DNA of 64,000 nt from Anthocerotibacter panamensis C109 (GCF_018389385.1 NZ_CP062698.1:2855501-2919500), one strand, 5' to 3'; counted from the stretch's first letter, positions 37,367 through 46,193 are shown. Notes: a model not told the origin generated them from the letters alone. Made by a program: numbers and translations.

Positions 37367-38107
37367 ATGGAATGGCAGGAGGTCTCCGGCAACTGGGTAC
37401 TCACTCCCGCTCGCCCCAAAGGCATTGTGCATTTTCTGGGGGGCGCTTTTGTGGCGGTAGCTCCCCACATAACCTATCAGCGGCTACTAGCCCCACTTGC
37501 GGCGATAGGACTCGCGATCATCGCCACCCCTTACCTCAATACCTTTGACCACGGTGCGGTTGCCCAGGATGTATTAGAACGTTTTGAGCAGGCGGTGCTG
37601 CGCCTCAAAATGATACATTTACCCGTCTATGGTCTAGGCCACAGTATGGGGGTAAAACTACATTTGCTGTTGGGGAGCCTTTTGGGGGTCGAGTACCATG
37701 GCAATCTGTTCTTGTCCTATAACAATTTTTCCGCCCGTCGCTCCGTTCCTTTGGTGGACCAATTCAATACGTTCTTGCCCCTCGAATTTACGCCCACCCC
37801 CGCCCAGAGCAACCTCCTGGTCCAAAATCGCTATCTGACCGAGCATAATCTGCTGATCCGGTTCACTGATGATACGCTCGACGAAACGCTCATGTTGGCA
37901 GCTATTCTCCAGCGCCGTTGCCTGCAAACGACCATCCGGGCTCTAGAGGGCAATCATCTGACACCCCTGGGACCAGAGCAGAGTTGGCCCTTGTTAGAGA
38001 GCTTAAATCCTTGGCAGGTCGGCGCGTTGCCCCTCGCCAGTCGCATGCAGCAGGACCTGCTCATCCAGGAGATCTGTTCCTGGCTGGAAGAGCATACCTA
38101 CCCCTAA
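37367..38107 (+). CDS. DUF1350 family protein (alpha/beta hydrolase-like)
   Basis: 246 aa from the ATG at 37367 (MEWQEVSGNWVLTP). Characteristic GIVHFLGGAFVAVAPHITYQ opening and GHSMGVKLHLLLGSL, an elbow like that of alpha/beta hydrolases, place it in the DUF1350 family of cyanobacteria and chloroplasts. Function unknown; an esterase fold is plausible. The upstream TTG start at 37343 is less likely. Confidence 0.83.
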   Translation: MEWQEVSGNWVLTPARPKGIVHFLGGAFVAVAPHITYQRLLAPLAAIGLAIIATPYLNTFDHGAVAQDVLERFEQAVLRLKMIHLPVYGLGHSMGVKLHLLLGSLLGVEYHGNLFLSYNNFSARRSVPLVDQFNTFLPLEFTPTPAQSNLLVQNRYLTEHNLLIRFTDDTLDETLMLAAILQRRCLQTTIRALEGNHLTPLGPEQSWPLLESLNPWQVGALPLASRMQQDLLIQEICSWLEEHTYP

Positions 38108-38589
38108 AAAACCGTCCGCCCCCACCGGGCAGTGGAGGCGGTCTGGTCGGGCGATGAGCCCCTAAGTCTAACTGCCAGAAGAATCTACGCGAAAAGCAAT
38201 CCTGGCATACAGCTGACTAGAGGTCCAACATTGCCCCAGCTACTACTACCTTCGGCCATGTGCACCACCTCCTCTTTCCTAAACGGTTTTTGCTGTACTG
38301 GTAACTTGCCCAGTATATCGATACTCCCTGCTCCTTGCCAAGTACGCATCCAAAATTCCTGAATTCCTGAAGGATGCCCTAGACGTGCTGTTGGCACCAG
38401 AACTTTGTGAAACAAACTTGGGAGAAACTGTCGACTGTGAAAATACGGATTGATATTTTACTAGTAGATGGTTTCATGCGAAGAGACAAATGCACCTACG
38501 AAAACTAATTTATTGGTCCATTAGTTTAATCTCGATGCTATTACCACCGAAGTTATGCTTGCTACATTAAGCAATAATATCTGCTTCTG
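38108..38589. other. Gene-poor stretch before the decayed haloperoxidase copy
   Basis: About 480 bases with no normal-sized gene. It starts with a GC-rich imperfect hairpin just after the DUF1350 stop (CCGCC with GGCGG, around 38115-38145). It contains a 24-codon minus-strand ORF with a consensus SD, listed separately. The part near 38545-38580 resembles a short stretch around 40985-41003, upstream of the intact haloperoxidase, and so is probably the old promoter region of the decayed copy. Confidence 0.6.
38185..38259 (-). CDS. Possible 24-aa peptide with a consensus Shine-Dalgarno
   Basis: ATG at 38259 is preceded by AGGAGGTGG (38265-38273), with AGGAGG 8 bases from the start: the best SD noticed among small ORFs here. 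The peptide is Ser/Gly-rich, with one Trp and one Cys, and ends in a hydrophobic tail (MPGLLFA). The frame stays open upstream to 38415, so a longer 76-aa product is possible, but the SD favours the short form. No family is recognised; it could also be chance. Confidence 0.35.
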   Translation of the reverse strand: MAEGSSSWGNVGPLVSCMPGLLFA

Positions 38590-39949
38590 ATTGCTCAGAA
38601 GTTGCCCCGAGGCGTGGGAACAGCTGCCGCATGTTCCTGGCTGGCACCGTGACTGCCGCTACCGCAGCTGTCGGTGCGATTTCTGCTGTCAACGCGCAGT
38701 TGATCGGCCCGACTTCGGTAAAGCAGCGCCTCAAAGATGCTACGGATGTGCGGGAAAATGTTGCCAAGTTCCAGTAAGATGCTCCTCTACTTCCTCACCC
38801 GAGCAACAACGACGAGGCCTTGTTTGCTAATAGGATCGGCAGCTACTCCAAGGGCTTACCCCACAACAACTTGGGGGAAGTAGACCTCAACGCCTACAAC
38901 TCCTTGATCAACGCAGTCTCCTCGGGAAACCCAGCGGATTACGAGAGGATCATCTTGGGTGCCCCGGCTGGTTATCTCGCAGTTCCTGCTACAGCCTATT
39001 CCCTACGGTGCTCAGCAAGCGCTCCCCCAGGCCATCAACGCGCCGACGATTGGGCTGGACTATATGACGCAGTACGCCGAGTGGCTGTCGATTGAGCGTA
39101 GCTTTGCCCCTGCTCAACCCCAGACCTTTGAGCCGGAGCTGAAGTTCCTCTACAGCGGTCGGGCCTTGGCCCAATGGGTGCACATCGACTGGCCCTACAA
39201 CTCTCCTTTGAACGCTTGCTTGATCCTGTTGGGCTACGGGTCGGGTGCTTTTGATGCAGGCAACCCCTACACCGCAACCAACTCCCTGACTCAGCAAGGC
39301 TTCAACACCTTCGGCGGTCCCCACCCGCTCAACTTGGTCTCGAAGGCAGCAGACTTGGCCCTGAAAGCAGCTTGGTTCCAGAAGTGGCAAGTACACCGCC
39401 GCATCCGTCCCGAGATGTTCGGTGGACGCGTCCACAATGTGTTGACGGGTGCAGCCAACTACCCGATCAATTCAGCTCTGCTCAATTCCCCAGTACTGCC
39501 GTTGATTTTCGAGTACAACCGTCAGCAGAACCTCGCCCGGTTTGGTCAGAACGTGGGAACCTATCTGCAAAGCCAGGTCTATCCCGAAGGCTCTCCCACC
39601 CATCCGTCTTACCCCTCCGGCCACGCCACATTTGCAGCAGCAGGGGCTACGGTGCTCAAAGCCTTCTTCAATGAGAGCTTTGTCATCCCCAACCCTGTCC
39701 AACCGTCCCCCGATGGCAGGAGCCTCGTTCCTTACGTAGGCCCCCCCTCACGGTCGGTGGCGAGCTGAACAAACTGGCAGCCAACGTCGTAACATTGGTG
39801 GCGTCCACTGGCTCACCGATGCCCTCGACGGCAACCAGCTTGGTGAAGACACCGCCATCACCCTCCTGCAAGACCTGCGCGGTATCTACAACGAGACCTT
39901 CAACGGCTTCTCGCTCACCCGGTTCAATGGTCAGACGATTACCATCTAA
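38590..39949 (+). pseudogene. Decayed vanadium-dependent haloperoxidase copy
   Basis: Clearly a copy of the intact gene at 41347-43083. Read across frames it shows EVAP-RGN, FLAGTVTAATAAVGAIS, the GSYSKGLPHNNLGEVDLNAYNS block, KWQVHRRIRPEMFGG, PSYPSGHATFAAAG and the C-terminal LTRFNGQTITI. Damage compared with the intact copy: the start region and leader are absent; the Tat twin Arg reads CR; a TAA stop follows the VAKFQ stretch; some 290 bases are deleted in the first half, which shifts the frame; two small deletions near 39745-39795 remove the segment around ARGRDIG. The product cannot be made as one protein. Confidence 0.92.
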
Positions 39950-39962
39950 GCTAAATCCCTGA

Positions 39963-39998
39963 CCCTGCCTCGCCCGATCGTAGTTGGGCGGGGTAGGG
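39963..39998 (+). terminator. Stem-loop after the decayed haloperoxidase
   Basis: A 13-bp GC-rich stem with two wobble pairs (CCCTGCCTCGCCC with GGGCGGGGTAGGG), at the same place as the stem-loop after the intact copy. There is no T run. It may be an intercistronic structure inherited from the duplicated unit. Confidence 0.5.
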
Positions 39999-40019
39999 AA
40001 CCGTCCAACCAGCAAGGCG

Positions 40020-40527
40020 GTTAAAAATCCTTGACCGTGCAGAACGGGCCAGCATCGCGGCTCAGAAGCAATACGCTCTACCAATTGGGCCTTGCCTACG
40101 AGCAAGACGACCAACAGGGTAAAGCTATTGACACACCTATGAATCTGCTCTGCCCCTCCAGAAGGAATTCTCTGACCGCAAAACCCAAGCCGATATCTAC
40201 ACCAGGCTTGGCAGCATCTACGAAAATAAGAGTCAATACCCCAAGGCATTAGCAGCCTTCCAGCAAGCCCTCACCCTCCAGCGTGAAGCCTACAGCCAGT
40301 ACGGTCAGCAGCAAATGTTCATCAAAGTGGGTGCGGTCTACAACAAGCTAGGGCAGCCCGCTCAAGCCCTAGACGCCTACGAAAAGGCCCTGAGTATCGC
40401 TCGCAGTATTGAGGGTGCCATGGGGGAGAAGGCTATTCTCATGAGTTTGGCGAAGACTTACGAAAAACTAGGGCAGAAGGCCAAGGCCCAAACGTACTAC
40501 AAGCAAGCAGCAACCCTAGAGACATAG
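40020..40527 (+). pseudogene. Decayed TPR protein copy (3' part only)
   Basis: Matches the second half of the intact TPR gene at 43999-44964: NTLYQLGLAYEQ, ALAAFQQALTLQREAYSQYGQQQMF, QALDAYEKALSIAR and KTYEKLGQKAKA can be read, with a frameshift near 40136. The signal peptide, first repeats and the whole HEAT gene that should precede it are missing. It confirms that the decayed unit was once haloperoxidase-(HEAT)-TPR. Confidence 0.85.
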
Positions 40528-40571
40528 CAAACCTAACTGGTTTGTGAAACGCCCCCCCACCCTACTCTAAT

Positions 40572-40618
40572 GGGCACAAGCACCCTAGCGGGCACAAGCA
40601 CCCTAGCGGGCACAAGCA
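40572..40618. repeat. 18-base tandem repeat, 2.6 copies
   Basis: The unit GGGCACAAGCACCCTAGC occurs at 40572-40589 and 40590-40607 and continues with 11 bases of a third copy. It lies between the decayed TPR remnant and the leader of the intact copy, possibly near an old recombination junction. Confidence 0.85.
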
Positions 40619-41241
40619 AGAATGGGGTGGGGCTGGAGGTTGGGGGCTTTTACGGCTCAAGGAGGCTTGCTATATAGGGTAAATTCAGTGGCGATTCCTC
40701 CAACTATCCGTGTGCTGCATGGGGCTTTTGTTAAAGCAACAATCGTTCAACCTAGAGACGCTAATCATGTCCCAAACAGGTCCTACCCTACGGTTTACCC
40801 AGGATTTCACCACCCGCTTCGTCACAACACCTAGCCCAGTCTATTAGGGTACACACTTTGGGAGCAGAATATCTCCTGCTTGATAAAGTTATCTTAAAGA
40901 TAAAAGTACTGGTACAAACCAATAATCTTCCAAACTAACGGTACAGCCAGAAACCAGTCCGAGTTAAGGTGATGGCCGTTACATCAAGCAGCAATATCTG
41001 TTACATCGAGGTGTGACACTTATCTTTTTTATTGAAAAATATTAGGGCTATGTTAAGGCAACATAAAGCAATTTTTGACCCATCCTTAACGCTTGATGAA
41101 TTCTTCATTAACTTGTGACTGAGCTACCTTGACTTTTAGTTTACCTACGGTATTATACCTACGTACCCATCCCTGTCGGGCTGTTGAACCGTAGAATCAC
41201 CTAGACCAAATACGTCAGGACCAAGTGTTCTGCGCCTGTAA

Positions 41242-41273
41242 CCAGACAAAACTCAGTCCTTGGTTTTGTTTGG
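41242..41273 (+). promoter_or_regulatory. Hairpin in the haloperoxidase leader
   Basis: CCAGACAAAAC pairs with GTTTTGTTTGG over 11 positions (one G-T wobble) around a 10-base loop, 73 bases before the GTG start. It is absent from the decayed copy, which lost this region. A role in translation control or mRNA stability is only a possibility. Confidence 0.45.
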
Positions 41274-41346
41274 CAGTCATTTGGGATTTAACGGTTTAGC
41301 CGCCACTTTTAATGCCCCTTTATACTTTTTTGCGCGGAGAAAACCT

Positions 41347-43083
41347 GTGACTGAAAACTTGATGCCTGAGTCCAATGCTACTCAGGAAGCAGATCTCATT
41401 GAAACCACTAGTGAGCCGGAAGTTGCCCCCAAGCGCGGCAACAGCCGCCGTATGTTCCTGGCTGGAACCGTGACGGCAGCTACCGCCGCTGTCGGTGCGA
41501 TCACTGCGGCTAACGCGCAGTTGATCGGTCCGACCAGTGTGAAACAGCGGCTTAAAGACGCCCAACAGCTACGCACCACGACTGCCAGAGTTGAGAGTGG
41601 AGCACCGCTCGTCCCGCATCCAGCTAATAATGATGAAGCCCTGTACTTCAACAAGATCGGCAGCTACTCTAAGGGCTTGCCCCACAACAACTTGGGCGAA
41701 GTAGACCTCAACGCTTACAACTCCTTGATCAATGCCGTTTCTTCCGGCGATCCGGTGGCCTACAACAACATCATCCTAGGTACTAACCCGCCCCAAGTGC
41801 GCCTGACCGATCCGCAGAACGCGTTGGCCTTTACCCTGGAAGGACAAGACTCCCACAACTACACCATGCCTGCCGCTTATGCCTTCTCTAGCGAGGAAGA
41901 AGCTGGTGAGATGGTTGAGCTGTACTGGATGGCGCTCTTGCGGGATGTTCCCTTCTCCGAGTATCCCACCAACCCCTTGGCAATCCAGGCTGCTGCTGAC
42001 CTGAACCGTTTTCAGGACTACATCGGAGTCACCCCAGCGACCCTCTTCCGCTCCCCTGTTGCTGGGAATGCGGTTGGTCCCTACGTCTCGCAGTTCCTGC
42101 TACAGCCTATTCCCTACGGTGCTCAGCAGGCCGTCCCTCAGGCCATCAACGCGCCGACGATTGGGCTGGACTATATGACGCAGTACGCCGAGTGGCTGTC
42201 GATTGAGCGTGGCTTTGCCCCTGCTCAACCCCAGACCTTTGAGCCGCAACTGAAGTTCCTCTATAGTGGTCGGACCCTCGCCCAGTGGGTGCACATCGAC
42301 TGGCCCTACAACTCTACCTTGAACGCTTGCTTGATCCTGTTGGGCTACGGGTCGGGTGCTTTTGATGCAGGCAACCCCTATACCCTGGCTAACTCCCGGA
42401 CCCAGCAAGGCTTCAACACCTTCGGCGGTCCCCACCCGCTCAACTTGGTCTCGAAGGCAGCAGACTTGGCCCTGAAAGCAGCTTGGTTCCAGAAGTGGCA
42501 AGTACACCGCCGCATCCGTCCCGAGATGTTCGGTGGACGCGTCCACAACCAGTTGGTTGGCGCGGCTAACTACCCGATCAATTCAGCTCTGCTCAATTCT
42601 CCGGTACTGCCCCTGATTTTCGAGCATAACCGCCAGCAGAACCTCGCCCGGTTTGGTCAGAACGTCGGAACTTATCTGCAACCTCAGGTCTTTCCCGAAG
42701 GTTCTCCCACCCATCCGTCCTATCCCTCCGGTCACGCTACATTTGCAGCAGCAGGGGCTACGGTACTCAAAGCCTTCTTCAATGAGAGCTTTGTCATCCC
42801 CCGCCCGGTCAAGCCTACTCCCGATGGTCTGGGTCTCGAACCTTACATCGTCGGGGTGGATGGTCCTGCCCTGACCATAGGCGGCGAGTTGAATAAATTG
42901 GCAGCCAACGTCGCGCGTGGGCGTGATATTGGTGGCGTCCACTGGCGCACCGATGCCCTCAACGGCAACCAACTCGGCGAAGACACCGCCATCACCCTCC
43001 TGCAAGACCTGCGCGGCATCTACAACGAGACCTTCGCAGGCTTCTCGCTCACCCGGTTCAACGGCCAGACGATCACTATCTAA
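41347..43083 (+). CDS. Vanadium-dependent haloperoxidase-like protein, Tat-exported
   Basis: 578 aa from the GTG at 41347, supported by GGAG seven bases upstream; the ORF is open to 41260. An N-terminal Tat signal (NSRRMFLAGTVTAATAAVGA...NAQ) follows about 30 polar residues. The C-terminal half has the three vanadate/phosphate-binding motifs of the PAP2/haloperoxidase superfamily: KWQVHRRIRPE, PSYPSGHATFAAAG and ARGRDIGGVHW. Such enzymes oxidise halides with hydrogen peroxide or act as acid phosphatases; the sequence alone does not decide. Exported HEAT and TPR genes follow on the same strand, and a decayed copy lies upstream. Confidence 0.88.
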   Translation: MTENLMPESNATQEADLIETTSEPEVAPKRGNSRRMFLAGTVTAATAAVGAITAANAQLIGPTSVKQRLKDAQQLRTTTARVESGAPLVPHPANNDEALYFNKIGSYSKGLPHNNLGEVDLNAYNSLINAVSSGDPVAYNNIILGTNPPQVRLTDPQNALAFTLEGQDSHNYTMPAAYAFSSEEEAGEMVELYWMALLRDVPFSEYPTNPLAIQAAADLNRFQDYIGVTPATLFRSPVAGNAVGPYVSQFLLQPIPYGAQQAVPQAINAPTIGLDYMTQYAEWLSIERGFAPAQPQTFEPQLKFLYSGRTLAQWVHIDWPYNSTLNACLILLGYGSGAFDAGNPYTLANSRTQQGFNTFGGPHPLNLVSKAADLALKAAWFQKWQVHRRIRPEMFGGRVHNQLVGAANYPINSALLNSPVLPLIFEHNRQQNLARFGQNVGTYLQPQVFPEGSPTHPSYPSGHATFAAAGATVLKAFFNESFVIPRPVKPTPDGLGLEPYIVGVDGPALTIGGELNKLAANVARGRDIGGVHWRTDALNGNQLGEDTAITLLQDLRGIYNETFAGFSLTRFNGQTITI

Positions 43084-43100
43084 GGTCGCTTGAACCCCAG

Positions 43101-43150
43101 ACCCTGCTCTTCCTGTATTATCAGGTTGGGCAGGGTTCCTCTAAATTTTT
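43101..43150 (+). terminator. Stem-loop between haloperoxidase and HEAT genes
   Basis: Outer stem ACCCTGC/GCAGGGT (43101-43107 with 43130-43136) and inner CCTG/CAGG. A T run follows nine bases later, just before the HEAT start codon. It could act as a partial terminator or attenuator that lowers expression of the following genes. Confidence 0.5.
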
Positions 43151-43163
43151 GGTGGACTTCAAT

Positions 43164-43922
43164 ATGGGCATCTACTTCCGCAAGCTCAGTTGCGTGCTCT
43201 TGATCACGGCCATGATGAGTCTGAGCTTTCAGGCGTTAGCTCAGGCTCCCGCTAGCCTTTCTGTTCCTAAAACAAACGGCTCGGGGGTCCAGCAGCGCCT
43301 GGATGCTATTCGTTATCTAGACAGTACCCGTTCTACTGATGCCGTGCGGGCACTGACGAAGTTCCTCCAAGATCCAGCGCCTGAGGTTCGCGGAGCTGCT
43401 ATCTTGGCCCTGGGTCGGATGGGTCCCGCCGCCCAAACTATTGTCCCTGAACTTACTAAGGCCCTGGAAGACAAAGATGCTGGGGTGCGTGGCAAAAGTG
43501 CTTCGGCTTTGGGGAGCATCCATACTGGCGCGGAAACTGCCGTCCCAGCCCTGACTCTGGCGCTTAAAGATCCTGATTTGGGCGTGCGCAACACCGCCGC
43601 CGGAGCCCTCGGACGCTTTGGAGCGAAAGCAGCATCAGCGGTTCCTGCGCTGGCAGAATTAATTCACAAAGAGCCAGAGCAATATGTACGTGAGGGTGTG
43701 GCCGATGCCTTGGGTAACCTGGGTGTGGCAGCTGTACCTGCCTTAATCGATGCGCTGGTAGACAAAAGACCAGGAGTCCGCACGCGTGCGGCGTTGGCCC
43801 TTGGTGCTATCGGGCCTGCGGCAAAAGAAGCGATACCTGCCTTGATGAAGGCAGAGCAGATGGATCCGGTGGCTACCATGCGAGGGTTTGCTTCTGTTGC
43901 CCTCAAGCAGATCAAGGGTTAA
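43164..43922 (+). CDS. Exported HEAT-repeat protein
   Basis: 252 aa from the ATG at 43164, with GGTGGA upstream. A signal peptide (CVLLITAMMSLSFQALAQA) is followed by about six HEAT/PBS-lyase-like repeats of roughly 31-38 residues with the pattern DPxxxVRxxAAxALGxxG. HEAT solenoids bind other proteins. As part of the haloperoxidase-HEAT-TPR set it is probably a periplasmic or extracellular scaffold. Phycobilin lyase activity is unlikely, given the export signal. Confidence 0.85.
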   Translation: MGIYFRKLSCVLLITAMMSLSFQALAQAPASLSVPKTNGSGVQQRLDAIRYLDSTRSTDAVRALTKFLQDPAPEVRGAAILALGRMGPAAQTIVPELTKALEDKDAGVRGKSASALGSIHTGAETAVPALTLALKDPDLGVRNTAAGALGRFGAKAASAVPALAELIHKEPEQYVREGVADALGNLGVAAVPALIDALVDKRPGVRTRAALALGAIGPAAKEAIPALMKAEQMDPVATMRGFASVALKQIKG

Positions 43923-43998
43923 GTCTTGCCTGCGTTTCATCCCGCGCTACCGGCAGGTCTTGGGATAACCACCTGTTTTCTATCCAAGGGCAACGAAC

Positions 43999-44964
43999 AT
44001 GCAAAAATACACATACGTTCTTCTGATTGGCCTCGCCTCAGCTAGTCTGATGATGTCGCCTATTGGCCTTCCTGGCATCCCTTTCCAAAGTCGCGTTCTC
44101 GCTCAAGGCGCTTCAACAACTGCTGTTATTACTCCGACTCCTACAGACCAAGCTTTTGAGCTGAAAAGATTGGCTGATGATAAGTTTGGACAATCTCAAT
44201 TCGCTGCTTCTATAGAGCTATACAAGCAGGCGTTAGATGCCGAAAAAAAGCTAGGCAATCAATCCCGTGCCGCTCAGATCTTGCAGCAAATGGGCGCTAC
44301 CTACGTCCTGCTGAAAAATGACAATCAAGCCCTCGATGCCTATCAACAAGCTTCAGTTATCTACAAAAATCTTAAAGACCCTGAAGAAGCCGAAGCCTTG
44401 TACCATAGCGGGGAGGTTTACACAAACTTGCATCAGTACGATAAGGCTATCGCCGCCTATCAAAAATCACTAGCCTTGCAAAAAAAGCCAGAGACTCGCC
44501 TGCGGGGAAACGCGCTCTATAAGTTAGGCATTGCTTATGAGCAGACGGGCCAGCCCGACAAAGCGCTCAGTGCTTATCAACCCGCCGTCTTGATCCAGAA
44601 GAACTTTTTTGATCGCGTCGCCCTAAGCGATACGCTGATCCGAGTGGGAACTATTTACCAGAAGAAGAAACAGTATCCCAAAGCCTTAGAAGCATTTCAG
44701 CAAGCCCTCACCGTCAAGCGCGAAACCTTTAGCCAGTTCGGCCAGCAACAGATGTACAACAAAATCGCTCAGGTCTACCTCCAGCTCAATGAACCCTCAA
44801 AGGCCCTAGAGTCCTACGAACAGGCTCTAAAGATTGCGCGAGCCATTAAGGACCGCAAAGGTGAAAAAGTCATTCTCACAAGTCTAGGAACCATCTACGA
44901 AAAAGTAGGCCAGAAGACCAAAGCCTCCGAAGCTTTGAAGCAAGCAGAAGCCCTTGGGGGTTGA
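43999..44964 (+). CDS. Exported TPR protein
   Basis: 321 aa. A signal peptide (YVLLIGLASASLMMSP...VLAQG) precedes some six TPR units with alternate ALxxYxxALxI patterns (QALDAYQQASVIYKNL, AIAAYQKSLALQKK, ALEAFQQALTVKRE, ALESYEQALKIAR). It is a probable protein-binding scaffold and the third gene of the exported set. The stop TGA lies at the edge of the adjoining insertion element, whose end begins TTGACATCCTCCCG, so the last codon(s) and stop may have been supplied by the element. Length matches the decayed copy. Confidence 0.85.
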   Translation: MQKYTYVLLIGLASASLMMSPIGLPGIPFQSRVLAQGASTTAVITPTPTDQAFELKRLADDKFGQSQFAASIELYKQALDAEKKLGNQSRAAQILQQMGATYVLLKNDNQALDAYQQASVIYKNLKDPEEAEALYHSGEVYTNLHQYDKAIAAYQKSLALQKKPETRLRGNALYKLGIAYEQTGQPDKALSAYQPAVLIQKNFFDRVALSDTLIRVGTIYQKKKQYPKALEAFQQALTVKRETFSQFGQQQMYNKIAQVYLQLNEPSKALESYEQALKIARAIKDRKGEKVILTSLGTIYEKVGQKTKASEALKQAEALGG

Positions 44965-45014
44965 CATCCTCCCGACTATGCCTCCAGGCGGGCTATGGGG
45001 TTCCCTAAATTGCT

Positions 45015-46117
45015 CTAGAGCGTTTCTGCTTCACAGGGAGTACCCTCAGCAGACTTCTTGACCGAGTGCCCCCCGGCTGCAATTAAACCTCTCATCTTTA
45101 TGACTTGAGCGGCGGCGACATCCCTATCTGCGGTATACCCACATTCAGGACAGTGATGTACCCGTTCACTCAGCTCTTTCTTGCCTGTGTTAACCCCACA
45201 CTCAGGGCATAGCTGACTGGTGTAGTTAGCGTCAACTTTGGCAAAGAAGACCCCACGCTTGAAACTCACCCAATTCAAAATGTTGAGGAACTGACCAAAA
45301 CCAGCATCTAACGTATGCTTACACAGCATCCCTCTAGACATGGCTTTGAAGTTCAAGTCCTCAGTAAATAGCATCCCCGCCCCATTGCAGAGGTGGTGCA
45401 CTGTCTTGAAATGAAAGTCCTTGCGGGTATCGGCTATCTCTTGGTTGGGTCGCTTAACGGTTTCACCCTCTGAAGTTGCCAAGAAGCTCAACAATCCTAA
45501 GTCTATTCCTAGTGCTCTACCGTGAGGTTCCACATCAGGAACAGAAACATCCGATTGCAAAGTAAGTATGGCAAACCATCCACTCACCTTACGCCACTCG
45601 CCTTACGCACAATCCTGACTTGCTTCAAATCGAAGCCTTCAGGAATTGGACGACTCAGCCGCATATCAATAAAACCAAAGCTAGGGAGCTTTAACCTGTT
45701 TCCTTGCACAGCGTCCTGAGCTAGCTGAGGGAATAGAAAGGAACGCATCCGACCAGCTTTCTTAAACCGTGGCATCCCCCGCCCACTGTCATACATCCCT
45801 ACAAAGGCTTTCTCTAACTGAGATAGGACCTGTTACAGTACTTGAGAATGCACGAGCTTAAGATGAGGAAAAGCACTCTTAGCTGCGGTTAGTGCCTTGC
45901 ACTGGCTGGCATACGTGGGTCTGGGCACATCCGCAGCAATAATGAACTCCTTGCGGATGCTGCATCGGTCCATCGGGCAACTTCGAGAATTAAACCAATT
46001 TTTCCGTTCAGCAAGAGCATAATTCCAAACCCCACAGCATATCTCTAGCTACTGAGTCATGGTCGCCGCTTGCTCAACGGTTGGCTCAAGCTTGTACTCG
46101 AAGTTCATGATTAACAT
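45015..46117 (-). pseudogene. tnpB, disrupted (RNA-guided nuclease ancestor of Cas12)
   Basis: The full length can be traced from MLIMNFEYKLEP at 46117 to the C-terminus at 45015. Two in-frame stops (TAG after about 20 codons and TAA after about 90) and a frameshift near 45587 break it. Intact parts: RuvC-I GIDLGL, RuvC-II FTEDLN with Glu, zinc finger CPECG...CPECG, and RuvC-III ADRDVAAAQ. The C-terminal piece of about 190 aa is open and well preserved, so decay is recent compared with the remnant at 27365. Confidence 0.88.
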
Positions 46118-46176
46118 GACTCTACTATAATTCATCCTAGAAAACTACTAATCACTTTCTAAAATAAACTTAAAAG

Positions 46177-46193
46177 CCGCCCTAGAAGGGCGG
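46177..46193 (-). terminator. Hairpin: fibrillin terminator or element left end
   Basis: CCGCCC/GGGCGG stem with a 5-base loop; on the minus strand it is followed by CTTTTAAG. It lies 31 bases after the fibrillin stop, so it may end that transcript. It may also be the transposon end hairpin; the two readings are not exclusive. Confidence 0.55.

Larger units (their letters stand above)
40528..41346. other. Long intergenic/leader region before the intact haloperoxidase
   Basis: About 820 bases without a supported gene. It contains an 18-base tandem repeat (40572-40618), then AT-rich sequence with a short segment (about 40985-41003) resembling the upstream of the decayed copy. The part from about 41000 to 41346 may be a long 5' untranslated leader, with a strong hairpin at 41242-41273. 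The small ORF at 40622-40834 has no coding character and is not called. Confidence 0.6.

Noticed and set aside
38185-38415. 76-aa version of the small minus-strand ORF
   Set aside because: The only good SD belongs to the internal ATG at 38259; the longer form has no supporting signal.
40622-40834. 70-aa ORF upstream of the intact haloperoxidase
   Set aside because: No SD, no domain, unusual composition; it lies in a spacer with repeats and remnants.
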